Below are positions 7,692 through 15,406 of a stretch of DNA of 64,000 nucleotides, piece by piece (the first letter of the stretch is position 1; each line of letters opens with the position of its first letter). The position numbers and the translations under genes were made by a program. The notes beneath the pieces are model-generated. The model worked only from the letters and a program-made list of their open reading frames with translations, did not search any database and was not told where the DNA came from. This DNA comes from Xanthomonas sp. F10 (GTDB lineage Bacteria; Pseudomonadota; Gammaproteobacteria; Xanthomonadales; Xanthomonadaceae): NCBI RefSeq assembly GCF_014206815.1, contig NZ_JACHNP010000001.1, positions 2,012,456 to 2,076,455 of the forward strand. The letters run 5' to 3'.

Positions 7692-8761
7692 CCAGCGGCC
7701 ACGGCGGCAAGGATGCCCCGCCGGTCGAGGCCGGCCAGTCCGAGCCGCCGCAGCGCACTGCCCTCATCCGGCGGGGGCTGGTGGCGCACGACGGAGGCGA
7801 TCTGGATGATGGCGCGCATCGTCAGCGCATCGAGGCCTGCTTTCAGGCCCAGTTCGTGCCATGGCACGAGCACCAACGGCACGTCCTGTTCGACGAAGCG
7901 ATGCCGCATGGTGGAGGGGGCCATCTTCTCCTGGTTGTGCTCCGCACTCTCGCGCGCGAAGTCGAGCAGGCTGGCGAAGCGTCCCCCGTAGTACGCGTTC
8001 ATCATCTCGACCGCGGAGCGGACCGACAGTCCATACCGGCTTGCGATGCGCATGCGCTCCTGATCGATCGCCTGCATGACCCGGACGACCGATGCGCTCA
8101 TGCCCTGGCGGTAGAAATCGAAGTCACCGGCAGTGGACTCGATCCATCCGGTGTTGAGCAGCGCGGGCACCGGATGCAGGACGGCATTGATGCAGGACAG
8201 GCCTGCCTCCAAGACGTTTCGGTGCCAGCGCAGCGGCATGGGGAACAGACGCGCCAATGCCTGCAGCGTCCCCTGATCGCCGATGGGTGCGAGCGATGCG
8301 ATGTGGAGTTGGGATTTGACGCCCATCACCTTCACGTCGGCACCGACCACGCGGGACGCATACGGCGCCGAGCTGGTCTCCAGTATCGCGCGCGCCCTGA
8401 GCGATCGCCTGGCTGCGAGGCAGAAGAAGTTGCCGGCGATGCACACGATGACGTGCCGGCCAAGGTCATGCGCGGCGAGCGCCGCGATCATGTCATCGTG
8501 CGCGAACGATGGCAGGGCGAGAACGACGTACTCCGAGAACCGGAGCGCTTCGGACAGGTCTTTGCTGAGCACCGGCATGAAGCGGCCGCGCATCTTCCCC
8601 GTCACGTCGAGGTAGCCCTGTCTCAGGATCGCGTGAAGCGTCGCGCTGTGGTCCGGGTGCGCGTACAAAAGCGCCTTGCCGCCGCGTCCGAGAACGTCGG
8701 CCGCGATGGCGCAACCGCAGTGACCTGCGCCTATGATGGAGACAGCAATCTCGTTGGCCAT
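7688..8761 (-). CDS. NAD/NADP octopine/nopaline dehydrogenase family protein
   Basis: About 357 residues. The N-terminal Rossmann motif VSIIGAGHCGCAIAADVLG is followed by features of octopine/nopaline (opine) dehydrogenases: the LALPSFAHDDMI segment and the C-terminal domain with NAVLHPVPALLNTGWIE, matching the conserved N-x-x-x-H-P catalytic region. Such enzymes reductively condense a 2-oxo acid with an amino acid, as in metallophore and opine synthesis, or run in reverse. An ATG at 8770 is also possible; 8761 (MANEIAV) gives the cleaner N-terminus. It is co-transcribed with the DMT transporter. A LysR-type palindrome lies about 85 nt upstream. Confidence 0.85.
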   Translation of the reverse strand: MANEIAVSIIGAGHCGCAIAADVLGRGGKALLYAHPDHSATLHAILRQGYLDVTGKMRGRFMPVLSKDLSEALRFSEYVVLALPSFAHDDMIAALAAHDLGRHVIVCIAGNFFCLAARRSLRARAILETSSAPYASRVVGADVKVMGVKSQLHIASLAPIGDQGTLQALARLFPMPLRWHRNVLEAGLSCINAVLHPVPALLNTGWIESTAGDFDFYRQGMSASVVRVMQAIDQERMRIASRYGLSVRSAVEMMNAYYGGRFASLLDFARESAEHNQEKMAPSTMRHRFVEQDVPLVLVPWHELGLKAGLDALTMRAIIQIASVVRHQPPPDEGSALRRLGLAGLDRRGILAAVAAG

Positions 8762-8845
8762 GTCGCGCATCCGTGGGCTCTTGGACGGGCCGCATCAAAG
8801 CCGCGAGCACGCGCAAATTCCGTGAGCGCGATTCCATGGATCTGG

Positions 8846-8868
8846 ATTGGTCTCGCAAATGCACCAAT
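8846..8868. promoter_or_regulatory. LysR-type operator candidate (ATTGGT-N11-ACCAAT) upstream of the opine dehydrogenase gene
   Basis: Perfect 6-bp inverted arms, ATTGGT at 8846-8851 and ACCAAT at 8863-8868, are separated by exactly 11 nt. This is the T-N11-A geometry of LysR-family boxes. The site sits in the 361-nt gap between the dehydrogenase gene (start 8761, minus) and the relaxase gene (start 9123, plus). I see no gene in the rest of this gap. Confidence 0.55.
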
Positions 8869-9122
8869 TGCTGTGCGAGAGGTGGGGAAGCAGCGATCCC
8901 GCTCGTCATACCCCTGGATATCGCCAGCACTCTGCGCACATGTCCATGGTGCGCTGCATTCACCGCTCGGCCGACCGAAGCGGACCGCGCAATACCGGCG
9001 AGGTCACGACCTTATTGCAGCATGACGTCGCAGATGCCATGCCGCACCCTGCGATACCTGTATTCCACGGGTGCGGCACAGGCGGGGCCGGGCGTTCCCG
9101 CTCCAACCACGACCAACACGTC

Positions 9123-10994
9123 ATGTTCAGTCTATTTCGGCGCGCGGCCGGACCAGCCGTGACAACGGAACGCGCCCCCATTGCTGCGCCAGAGGCTGCT
9201 GCCACCCCGCCTTCGTCGCCGGGTTGGACCACGCATCAGTCTGCCGCCGAACTGCTCGCTCCCACGCGCCGCCAGCGCCTTCTGGAGCACATCTGGCAGC
9301 GGACATCGCTGTCGCGGCAGCAATTCGACCAGCTGTACCTCGCTCCGATCAAGCGCTATGCCGAGTTTGTGCAACTGTTCCCCGCGTCGGAGAGCCATCA
9401 CCATGCCTATCCCGGAGGGATGCTGGACCATGGCCTGGAGATCGTGGCCTACGCGCTCAAGCTGCGGCAGTCCCATCTGCTCCCTGCAGGGGCGACACCA
9501 GAGGCGCAGGCCGCCCAGGCGGAAGCCTGGACCGCCGGCGTGGCATACGCGGCGCTGCTGCACGACATCGGCAAGATCGCGGTGGACCTGGAAGTGGAGC
9601 TGGACGACGGCTCGCGCTGGCACCCATGGCACGGAGTGCTGCGGCGCCCCTACCGCTTCCGCTACCGCCGGGGGCGCGAGTACCGCCTGCACGGGGCCGC
9701 GAGCGGCCTGCTGTACCTGCACATACTTGCCCCCGCCATCCTGGACTGGCTGAGCGGCTACCCGGATTTGTGGCCGCCCCTGCTGTACGTGCTCGCCGGT
9801 CAGCACGAACACGCGGGCGTGCTCGGGGAGCTCGTGGTGCAGGCAGACCAGGCGTCGGTAGCGCAGGCGATGGGAGGCGATCCGGCCCGTGCGCTGGCCT
9901 CGCCGAGGCATGCGCTGCAGCGCAAGTTGCTGGATGGCCTGCGTTTCCTGTTGCGCGAGCAGTTGCAGCTCAACCAGCCCCAGGCATCGGACGGATGGCT
10001 GACGCGCGATGCCCTGTGGCTCGTAAGCAAGACCGTATCGGACAAGCTACGGGCCCACTTGCTCGCCCAGGGCATGGAAGGCATCCCTTCGAGTAACACC
10101 GCGGTGTTCGATGTGCTGCAGGAACACGGCATCGCCCTGCCCGCCCCGGACGGCAAGGCCATCTGGAGGGCCGCCGTCACCAGCGAGAACGGATGGTCCA
10201 ACACATTCACCTTCTTGCGCGTGCCGCCAAGCCTGATCTGGGATGCGGGCGACCGCCCCGCCCCATTCTCCGGGACGGTCAAGGAGGTGACGCAGGACGC
10301 CGTGGCAGCACCCGTGCCGTTCCCCGCTCCGCAACCCCCAGCTGCAACGGGGGTGGACATGGACGCTCCAGCGCCAGGTCAGGGATCACCAGCGCCGCAG
10401 CAGGACGGCATCGGAGCGCTGCTGGACCTGCTGCAGCTGGATCAGCCTACCGGCCAGGACAAGCCAGCCGATACGGCGACCAGTCCACCACCCATGCGGC
10501 CTTACAACCCCACCGGCGACGACGCCAAGGCGGTAGCACCGCTTGAATCCGACGCCTCGGAAAATGCTGTGTCAGGGCACGGATTCGTGGATTGGCTCAG
10601 GCTGGGCCTGCAGCAGCGCCGGTTGGTCCTCAACGATGCCAAGGCACTCGTGCATACCGTGGCGGACACCGCCTACCTCGTGAGCCCTGGGGTGTTCCAG
10701 CGCTATGCGCAGGAGCATCCCGGGGTCCGGGCCTTCGCGAAGAGCGAACAGCTCGCGGATTGGCAGTGGGTGCAAAAGCAGTTCGAGCGCTTGCGTCTGC
10801 ACCGCAAGCAGGCCAACGGCCTCAACATCTGGACGTGCGAAGTGGCGGGGCCTCGCAAGACGCGCCGGTTGCACGGCTACCTGCTGCGCGATCCACTCGC
10901 GGTGCTGCCCGAGGCCCTGCCGAACAACCCGTATCTGCGTTTGCTGGACTTGAATGAACCAGAGCCGCCGCCCCACTCGACGCCCGCGGAGTGA
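9123..10994 (+). CDS. traI: MobH-family conjugative relaxase (TraI, PFGI-1 class)
   Basis: A 623-residue protein of the TraI_2/MobH type, which nicks oriT and pilots the ICE strand during conjugation. The N-terminal relaxase domain contains the histidine cluster HHHAYPGGMLDHGLE near residue 92 and an HD-phosphohydrolase-like signature LLHDIGK near residue 145, both diagnostic for MobH. A low-complexity Pro/Ala linker near residues 400-460 separates a C-terminal domain of the DUF1528 type. I chose the ATG at 9123 (MFSLFRRAAG), typical for the family, although the frame is open further upstream. The following 0.9 kb is noncoding, and then alpA-parA begins. In relatives the relaxase gene lies at the opposite end of the element from parA. 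Confidence 0.93.
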   Translation: MFSLFRRAAGPAVTTERAPIAAPEAAATPPSSPGWTTHQSAAELLAPTRRQRLLEHIWQRTSLSRQQFDQLYLAPIKRYAEFVQLFPASESHHHAYPGGMLDHGLEIVAYALKLRQSHLLPAGATPEAQAAQAEAWTAGVAYAALLHDIGKIAVDLEVELDDGSRWHPWHGVLRRPYRFRYRRGREYRLHGAASGLLYLHILAPAILDWLSGYPDLWPPLLYVLAGQHEHAGVLGELVVQADQASVAQAMGGDPARALASPRHALQRKLLDGLRFLLREQLQLNQPQASDGWLTRDALWLVSKTVSDKLRAHLLAQGMEGIPSSNTAVFDVLQEHGIALPAPDGKAIWRAAVTSENGWSNTFTFLRVPPSLIWDAGDRPAPFSGTVKEVTQDAVAAPVPFPAPQPPAATGVDMDAPAPGQGSPAPQQDGIGALLDLLQLDQPTGQDKPADTATSPPPMRPYNPTGDDAKAVAPLESDASENAVSGHGFVDWLRLGLQQRRLVLNDAKALVHTVADTAYLVSPGVFQRYAQEHPGVRAFAKSEQLADWQWVQKQFERLRLHRKQANGLNIWTCEVAGPRKTRRLHGYLLRDPLAVLPEALPNNPYLRLLDLNEPEPPPHSTPAE

Positions 10995-11177
10995 GTGCCG
11001 CGAGGCAGCGCGAAGACGGGATATTTGCCGATTTCGAGGTGGTGCGAACGAATAGAACCAAATCCCTACCTGCCATTTTTGACAGATTTCTCAGGGGGTC
11101 GCATCAACCGATCTCAAAAACGTAAATAGGTATTGGCAGGACGGAGGGAAGAAGCTCCAATTTTCGTCCTTGAACGG

Positions 11178-11220
11178 GTGGGTACGACCGATTACCCCGC
11201 TTCGGAGCAATCCGACCCAC
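11178..11220. repeat. Imperfect inverted repeat, oriT-like candidate
   Basis: Outer arms GTGGGT (11178-11183) and ACCCAC (11215-11220) enclose a GATT/AATC pair and an inner CCGCTTCGG hairpin. A nested structure like this close to a relaxase gene is what an oriT often shows. No nic-site consensus for MobH is known to me, so the assignment is tentative. Confidence 0.35.
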
Positions 11221-11561
11221 GACAAGAAGGCAACCTTTCTCAACACGAGAAGGACGTACAGAGGCACAAGGCAAGTTGACTCAACAGCACACGGTTACAA
11301 CGTTCCCACCTGCGTGGGGTAGTCACTACATCCGCGTTTCACAATTCTACAGGGCGGAACAAAAAATCTGACTTTGGGGTGAGCAATCGAATTGCCAGCC
11401 CACCGCCGATGACAGTATTCAATAAATGAATAACCAAGAAGAAAAATAAGAAGCTCGGGCAGGTACTGCCAGCGCTTCACGGGACGGGACACGCACCTAT
11501 CCACTGATTATCGGACCAACCACGTTGGCCCGAGGGTGCGTCATGGGGGGAGAGGCTTGAG

Positions 11562-11580
11562 TTCGCAAAGGAGTTGCGAA
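11562..11580. repeat. Perfect 7-bp inverted repeat upstream of alpA
   Basis: TTCGCAA (11562-11568) and TTGCGAA (11574-11580) are separated by AGGAG. It lies about 315 nt upstream of the AlpA start. It could be an operator or the base of an mRNA hairpin. Confidence 0.4.
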
Positions 11581-11894
11581 GGATGCTGCTTCCGGAAACA
11601 CGCGCACGACAAAAATTAAAATGCCAATCCCAAGAAACCGCCCCCGTACTGGTCCGCCTCCAAGCAGCGCCGCATAGCGCAGCGCCGCCGACCGCCGCGT
11701 TTCTCCCCGTCCGAGGTTTCCGCATCCGCTCCCTGCGCGATGGATCGCGAGCGCGCCTGGCGTCGGCTGACGGTACTTCCTGCTCAAGCGACTTTGCGCT
11801 CGCGCGCATACCGCATTTGCGGTGTGCCGCGCGGGCGAACCGCGATCCACTGGTGACTTCCACACAACGCCAGCGAGCGTCAGGAATGACCACC

Positions 11895-12122
11895 ATGTCG
11901 TCAGCAGCCAGCCAGAACACCCGCACGGCGGACGATGCGCCGACCAGCCGACGCGTCCTGCGGCGGCCCTTGGTCGAGCAGCGAACCGGCTTCAAGCGCG
12001 CGCACATCTACAGCCTCATGAAGGAGAAGAAGTTCCCGCAGCGCGTGCGGCTGGGTGTGCGGGCCGTAGGCTGGTACGAAGACGAAATCGACCAGTGGCT
12101 GGCGCAGCGGGAGCGTGCGTGA
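11895..12122 (+). CDS. alpA: AlpA-family transcriptional regulator
   Basis: A 75-residue DNA-binding protein of the AlpA/phage-excisionase-like helix-turn-helix family. Visible motifs are RRPLVEQRTGFKRAHIYSLM, KKFPQRVRLG and GWYEDEIDQWLAQR, which is the complete AlpA pattern. The ATG at 11895 is preceded by AGGA at good spacing; another ATG at 11886 is possible. The stop overlaps the GTG start of parA (GTGA). AlpA proteins head the partition/replication operon in this ICE family and act as transcriptional switches for element excision or maintenance. Confidence 0.9.
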   Translation: MSSAASQNTRTADDAPTSRRVLRRPLVEQRTGFKRAHIYSLMKEKKFPQRVRLGVRAVGWYEDEIDQWLAQRERA

Positions 12123-13000
12123 GCGCGCCCGCATCCCGCAGCGGCCCGGCCCCGCTGGTGGTTTCCATCGTTTCCACGAAGGGCGGTGTCGGCAAGACGA
12201 CCACGGCCGCCAACCTGGGGGGCTTCCTGGCGGATGCGGGCATGCGCGTGCTGCTGCTCGATCTGGACATTCAGCCCACGCTGTCGAGCTACTTCCCCCT
12301 GGATCGCCGAGCCCCGGGCGGCATCTACGAGCTGCTCGCCTTCAACGAGCAGGATCCCGGACAGCTGATTTCGTCCACCGCCATTGGCGGACTGGATCTG
12401 CTGCTGTCCAACGACGGGAAGGGCCAGTTGGGCACCCTGCTGCTGCACGCCGCGGACGGCAGGCTGCGGTTGCGCAACTTGCTGGGTATGTTCCACAGCC
12501 GATACGACGTGGTGCTGATCGATACCCAGGGAGCGCGCTGCGTCACGCTGGAGATGGCCATCCTGGCGTCGGACTTCTCGCTGTCGCCGGTCACACCGGA
12601 GATCCTGGCCGCGCGCGAGTTGCGCCGGGGCACCCTCAGCCTGATGGACGACATCGCGCCGTATCGCCACTTGGGCATCGAGCCGCCCCCTCTTCGCCTG
12701 CTCATCAACCGGGCCCGCACCGTGTCGGTGAACGGCCGGCAGATACAGCATGCCCTGCGCGGGATGTTCCAGCAGGCATCCGGCATACACGTTCTGGAGA
12801 CGACCATCCCGGCCATCGAGGCCTATCCCGCGGCGGCGCTGCGCCGGCTTCCCGTCCATCGCGTGGAAGCGCGCCGCCCGCGCGGTCGGCTGGCGCCTGC
12901 GGCACTGGAGAGCCAGCGCGCGCTCGCTGGGGAGCTGTTTCCGATGTGGCGCGACCGATTCGACCATGTCACGGGACGAAGCCATGCCGGCGCCGCGTGA
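12119..13000 (+). CDS. parA: ParA/Soj-type partition ATPase
   Basis: A 293-residue ParA-family ATPase. The deviant Walker A STKGGVGKTTTAANLG is near residue 20 and the Walker B-like LLLDLDIQPTLSSYF follows. The start is a GTG overlapping the alpA stop. In this ICE family ParA (Soj) is needed for stable maintenance of the excised circular form. It overlaps a small downstream ORF by 35 nt, and parB follows, so the set is a single translationally coupled operon. Confidence 0.93.
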   Translation: MSAPASRSGPAPLVVSIVSTKGGVGKTTTAANLGGFLADAGMRVLLLDLDIQPTLSSYFPLDRRAPGGIYELLAFNEQDPGQLISSTAIGGLDLLLSNDGKGQLGTLLLHAADGRLRLRNLLGMFHSRYDVVLIDTQGARCVTLEMAILASDFSLSPVTPEILAARELRRGTLSLMDDIAPYRHLGIEPPPLRLLINRARTVSVNGRQIQHALRGMFQQASGIHVLETTIPAIEAYPAAALRRLPVHRVEARRPRGRLAPAALESQRALAGELFPMWRDRFDHVTGRSHAGAA

Positions 13001-13220
13001 CCGCCGAGCCACACGCGCGGCGCTGCAGCGCCTGGTCGCGTTCGCGCGGGTGGACGGCTGGGTGCCGGTGTTCACGAATGGCCGCCTGAAGCGCCTGTGC
13101 AAGCCGAGCCTGCCTCCGATCCACCTGGGCGCGCCCGAAATGCTCCACAGAGGGAGCGAGGCCCATGAGCGTGCTGGGGCGGATGGCGGGCCCCGTGCCA
13201 ACGACGGACGGAGCCGGTGA
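12966..13220 (+). CDS. Small basic protein between parA and parB
   Basis: An 84-residue arginine-rich protein that I cannot assign to a named family. The ATG at 12966 lies inside the 3' end of parA and the stop overlaps the parB ATG as TGATG. That double coupling is the main evidence that it is translated. A short conserved-looking core VAFARVDGWVPVFTNGRLKR is followed by a charged tail. Small ORFs in this place are common in PFGI-1-type elements. It could be a partition accessory protein. Confidence 0.6.
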   Translation: MSRDEAMPAPRDRRATRAALQRLVAFARVDGWVPVFTNGRLKRLCKPSLPPIHLGAPEMLHRGSEAHERAGADGGPRANDGRSR

Positions 13221-14845
13221 TGTCGCAGGGCACCTCACAGGACATCGCCAGCCAGCTGCTCTCGGAGACGTTCGATCGCAGCGGCCCCTCTGCGCAAGCG
13301 CTGACCGACCCCATCGCGGACACCCCCATGGTCGTCACGCTGGACCAGCTGCGCCCCTACGACCTCAACCCGCGCGTGACCGTCAACCCGCTGTACGCCG
13401 AGATCAAGGCGTCCATCCGCGAGCGCGGCCTGGACACCGCACCCGCCATCACGCGACGGCCCGGGGCGACCCACTACATGATCCGCAACGGCGGCAATAC
13501 GCGCCTGGCGATCCTTCGCGAGCTGTGGGCGGAGACGAAGGACGAACGGTTCTTCCGCATCCCCTGCCTGTTCCGCCCGTGGCCCGAGCGCGGAGAAATC
13601 ATCGCGCTGACCGGCCACCTGGCAGAGAACGAATTGCAGGGGAAGCTGACGTTCATCGAGCGAGCGCTGGGCGTGGAGAAGGCCCGAGAGCTGTACGAGA
13701 GCGAGAACGGCGGCAAGCCCATCAGCCAGATGGAACTGGCGCGCCGGCTGGCGGCGGATGGCTACCCCATTCCGCAACCCCACATCAGCCGCATGCGCGA
13801 TGCGGTGCAGTACCTGCTGCCGGCGATTCCTTCGGTGCTCTACGCAGGCATGGGCCGCCACCAGGTGGAGCGACTGTCGCTGCTGCGGCGCGGTGCCGAG
13901 CAGGTCTGGTCGCAGCGCGCGGAGGCTGACGCGATCGCGTTCGCAGACCTGTTTCAGGATGTCCTGTCGGGATTCGATGTTGCGCCGGATGAGTTCTCCT
14001 TCGACCGGGTACGCGATGAGCTGATTGGGCAGATGGCACAGGTGCTGGGCGCCGACTACGACGTGCTGGCGCTGGACATCGCGGGGCTGGAGGGCCGGCA
14101 GCGGGTGCTGCTCAGCGCTCCGACGCCGACCATGCCGCCGGTGGCCCCTTCGTCACGGGGCGCGGCACAGGATCCTTCGCCCCGACCGACAGGCGATGGG
14201 ACTGCACCTGCAACCGCCGCGGCCCGTCCTGCCGAACCCCTCGGTGCTGCAAGCCAAAAGCCAGAGGCCGCTGCTGACGACTCGACGCGACCGGCGTCGA
14301 ACCCTCCGGACGAGCGCACCGCATCGCCCGCTCCCACGACCGAGCGCCTGCAGTCGATCCAGAAGCTGGTCGCGGACCACCACGGCGAGCCTGCGCACTC
14401 CTTCGCCGACAACGTGGTACATGCCATCCCGGTGCAGGCGGGCGGCCTCTACCCCATCACCGACGTGTGGCACATCGACCCGGGCCTGGATACACCGGAC
14501 CGCCTGCGCGTGCATATCGCCCAGTTCGCGCGGGAGATCGCCGCCGAAGGCGGAGCAGCCGAGGGCGTGGAGAGTTCGGACCAAGGAATGGGGTACGTGT
14601 GCGCTGCGCCGCCCGCCAACCCGCCCGCCGACAACTCATTGGCCAAGGCCATGCTGTCGCTCCTGCAGGCGTTGTCTGGCGTGCCGGCGGCGCCCGGGGC
14701 GCTGTCCGACGTGCTGGGTCCGCTGCTGCGCAGCGACGGAGCCGTTGCCCGGCTCAGCGACAGCGGGCTCGTGAAGCTGTTCCGGCTGATCCGCCTCGCG
14801 CGGCGCCTGTGTGAAATCCAGCCCGGCGCCGGAGCGACGCCATGA
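13220..14845 (+). CDS. parB: ParB-family partition/nuclease-fold protein (ICE type)
   Basis: A 541-residue ICE-type ParB. The N-terminal ParB/sulfiredoxin domain is visible as LRPYDLNPRVTVNPLYAEI and YMIRNGGNTRLAIL (the box II equivalent G-x-x-R). A helix-turn-helix region PISQMELARRLAADGYPIPQ follows, and there is a long Pro/Ala-rich linker around residues 300-380. Together with ParA it should segregate the excised element. Its 3' end overlaps the DUF2857 gene by 4 nt. It is longer than plasmid ParB (about 330 residues) but normal for this ICE family (TIGR03764 from memory). Confidence 0.88.
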   Translation: MSQGTSQDIASQLLSETFDRSGPSAQALTDPIADTPMVVTLDQLRPYDLNPRVTVNPLYAEIKASIRERGLDTAPAITRRPGATHYMIRNGGNTRLAILRELWAETKDERFFRIPCLFRPWPERGEIIALTGHLAENELQGKLTFIERALGVEKARELYESENGGKPISQMELARRLAADGYPIPQPHISRMRDAVQYLLPAIPSVLYAGMGRHQVERLSLLRRGAEQVWSQRAEADAIAFADLFQDVLSGFDVAPDEFSFDRVRDELIGQMAQVLGADYDVLALDIAGLEGRQRVLLSAPTPTMPPVAPSSRGAAQDPSPRPTGDGTAPATAAARPAEPLGAASQKPEAAADDSTRPASNPPDERTASPAPTTERLQSIQKLVADHHGEPAHSFADNVVHAIPVQAGGLYPITDVWHIDPGLDTPDRLRVHIAQFAREIAAEGGAAEGVESSDQGMGYVCAAPPANPPADNSLAKAMLSLLQALSGVPAAPGALSDVLGPLLRSDGAVARLSDSGLVKLFRLIRLARRLCEIQPGAGATP

Positions 14846-15402
14846 CCACGCCCCATCCGCTGAACCAGGCCGTGATCGCGCAGGCGCTGCACGACCTGCG
14901 CAACGGGCAACTGCGCCGCGCCCGCTCCATGGGCTTCGGCGATGCAGAACTGGCTGCGCTCAAGCGCCCCGATCTGGTGAGCGTACTGCTCAACGCCTCG
15001 GTGTCCTGGTGCTCGGTGACGGTGAACCCGGAAGTCGTGCGCCGGCTGCTCGGACAAACGCAGGACGTGGAGCGCGAGATCTCCACCGTGGACCGCATGC
15101 TGCGCCTGGGCGCCAGTACGGAAATGGTCAGCACGTTCTTCGGCCTCTCGCACCAGGAGGTGGCGCTGCGGCGCGAGATCCTCGCGCTGCCCAAGCGCAA
15201 GGGACGGCACCCAGTGCTGAGCGAAGCGCAGGACGCGGAGCTGTGGGGCAAGTGGAAGCCTGCGATCCGTGAGCGGGGCATCGAATTGCACGACGACCTC
15301 GCGATGCTCGACGTGGCAATGGACTTGGCCGAGGAAATGAACATTCCGCTGTCCGTGGTTTGGGCCGCGATACAGGGCTGGATCGCGCAAGGTCTGGTCT
15401 AA
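14842..15402 (+). CDS. DUF2857-family protein
   Basis: A 186-residue protein matching the DUF2857/STY4526-like family that follows parB in SPI-7/PFGI-1 elements. Its C-terminal half (LGASTEMVSTFFGLSHQEVA) looks like a helix-turn-helix, and members of this family have been likened to FlhD-type regulators. It overlaps parB by 4 nt and is followed after 4 nt by the replication-protein gene. A role in regulating element replication or transfer is plausible but not shown here. Confidence 0.78.
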   Translation: MTTPHPLNQAVIAQALHDLRNGQLRRARSMGFGDAELAALKRPDLVSVLLNASVSWCSVTVNPEVVRRLLGQTQDVEREISTVDRMLRLGASTEMVSTFFGLSHQEVALRREILALPKRKGRHPVLSEAQDAELWGKWKPAIRERGIELHDDLAMLDVAMDLAEEMNIPLSVVWAAIQGWIAQGLV

Positions 15403-15406
15403 GCCC

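Larger units (their letters stand above)
10995..11894. other. Noncoding, AT-richer intergenic region between relaxase and alpA (candidate oriT / control region)
   Basis: About 900 nt without a convincing gene and clearly poorer in GC than its surroundings, especially 11060-11470. It holds an inverted repeat at 11178-11220 and a perfect 7-bp hairpin at 11562-11580. A TTGACA hexamer lies at 11089-11094, with no good -10 partner. Its place directly next to the relaxase gene and upstream of the partition operon makes it the best candidate for oriT and for the alpA-parA promoter. An open frame from 11574 into alpA has no protein-like features. Confidence 0.45.

Noticed and set aside
8762-9122. Searched for a tRNA gene or direct-repeat attachment site at the left side of the relaxase
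   Set aside because: No tRNA cloverleaf, CCA-like 3' end or repeat of adequate length was seen.
11574-11894. Longer N-terminus for AlpA
   Set aside because: The upstream part of the frame has no protein-like features and the AlpA family starts near 11895, where an AGGA site is found.
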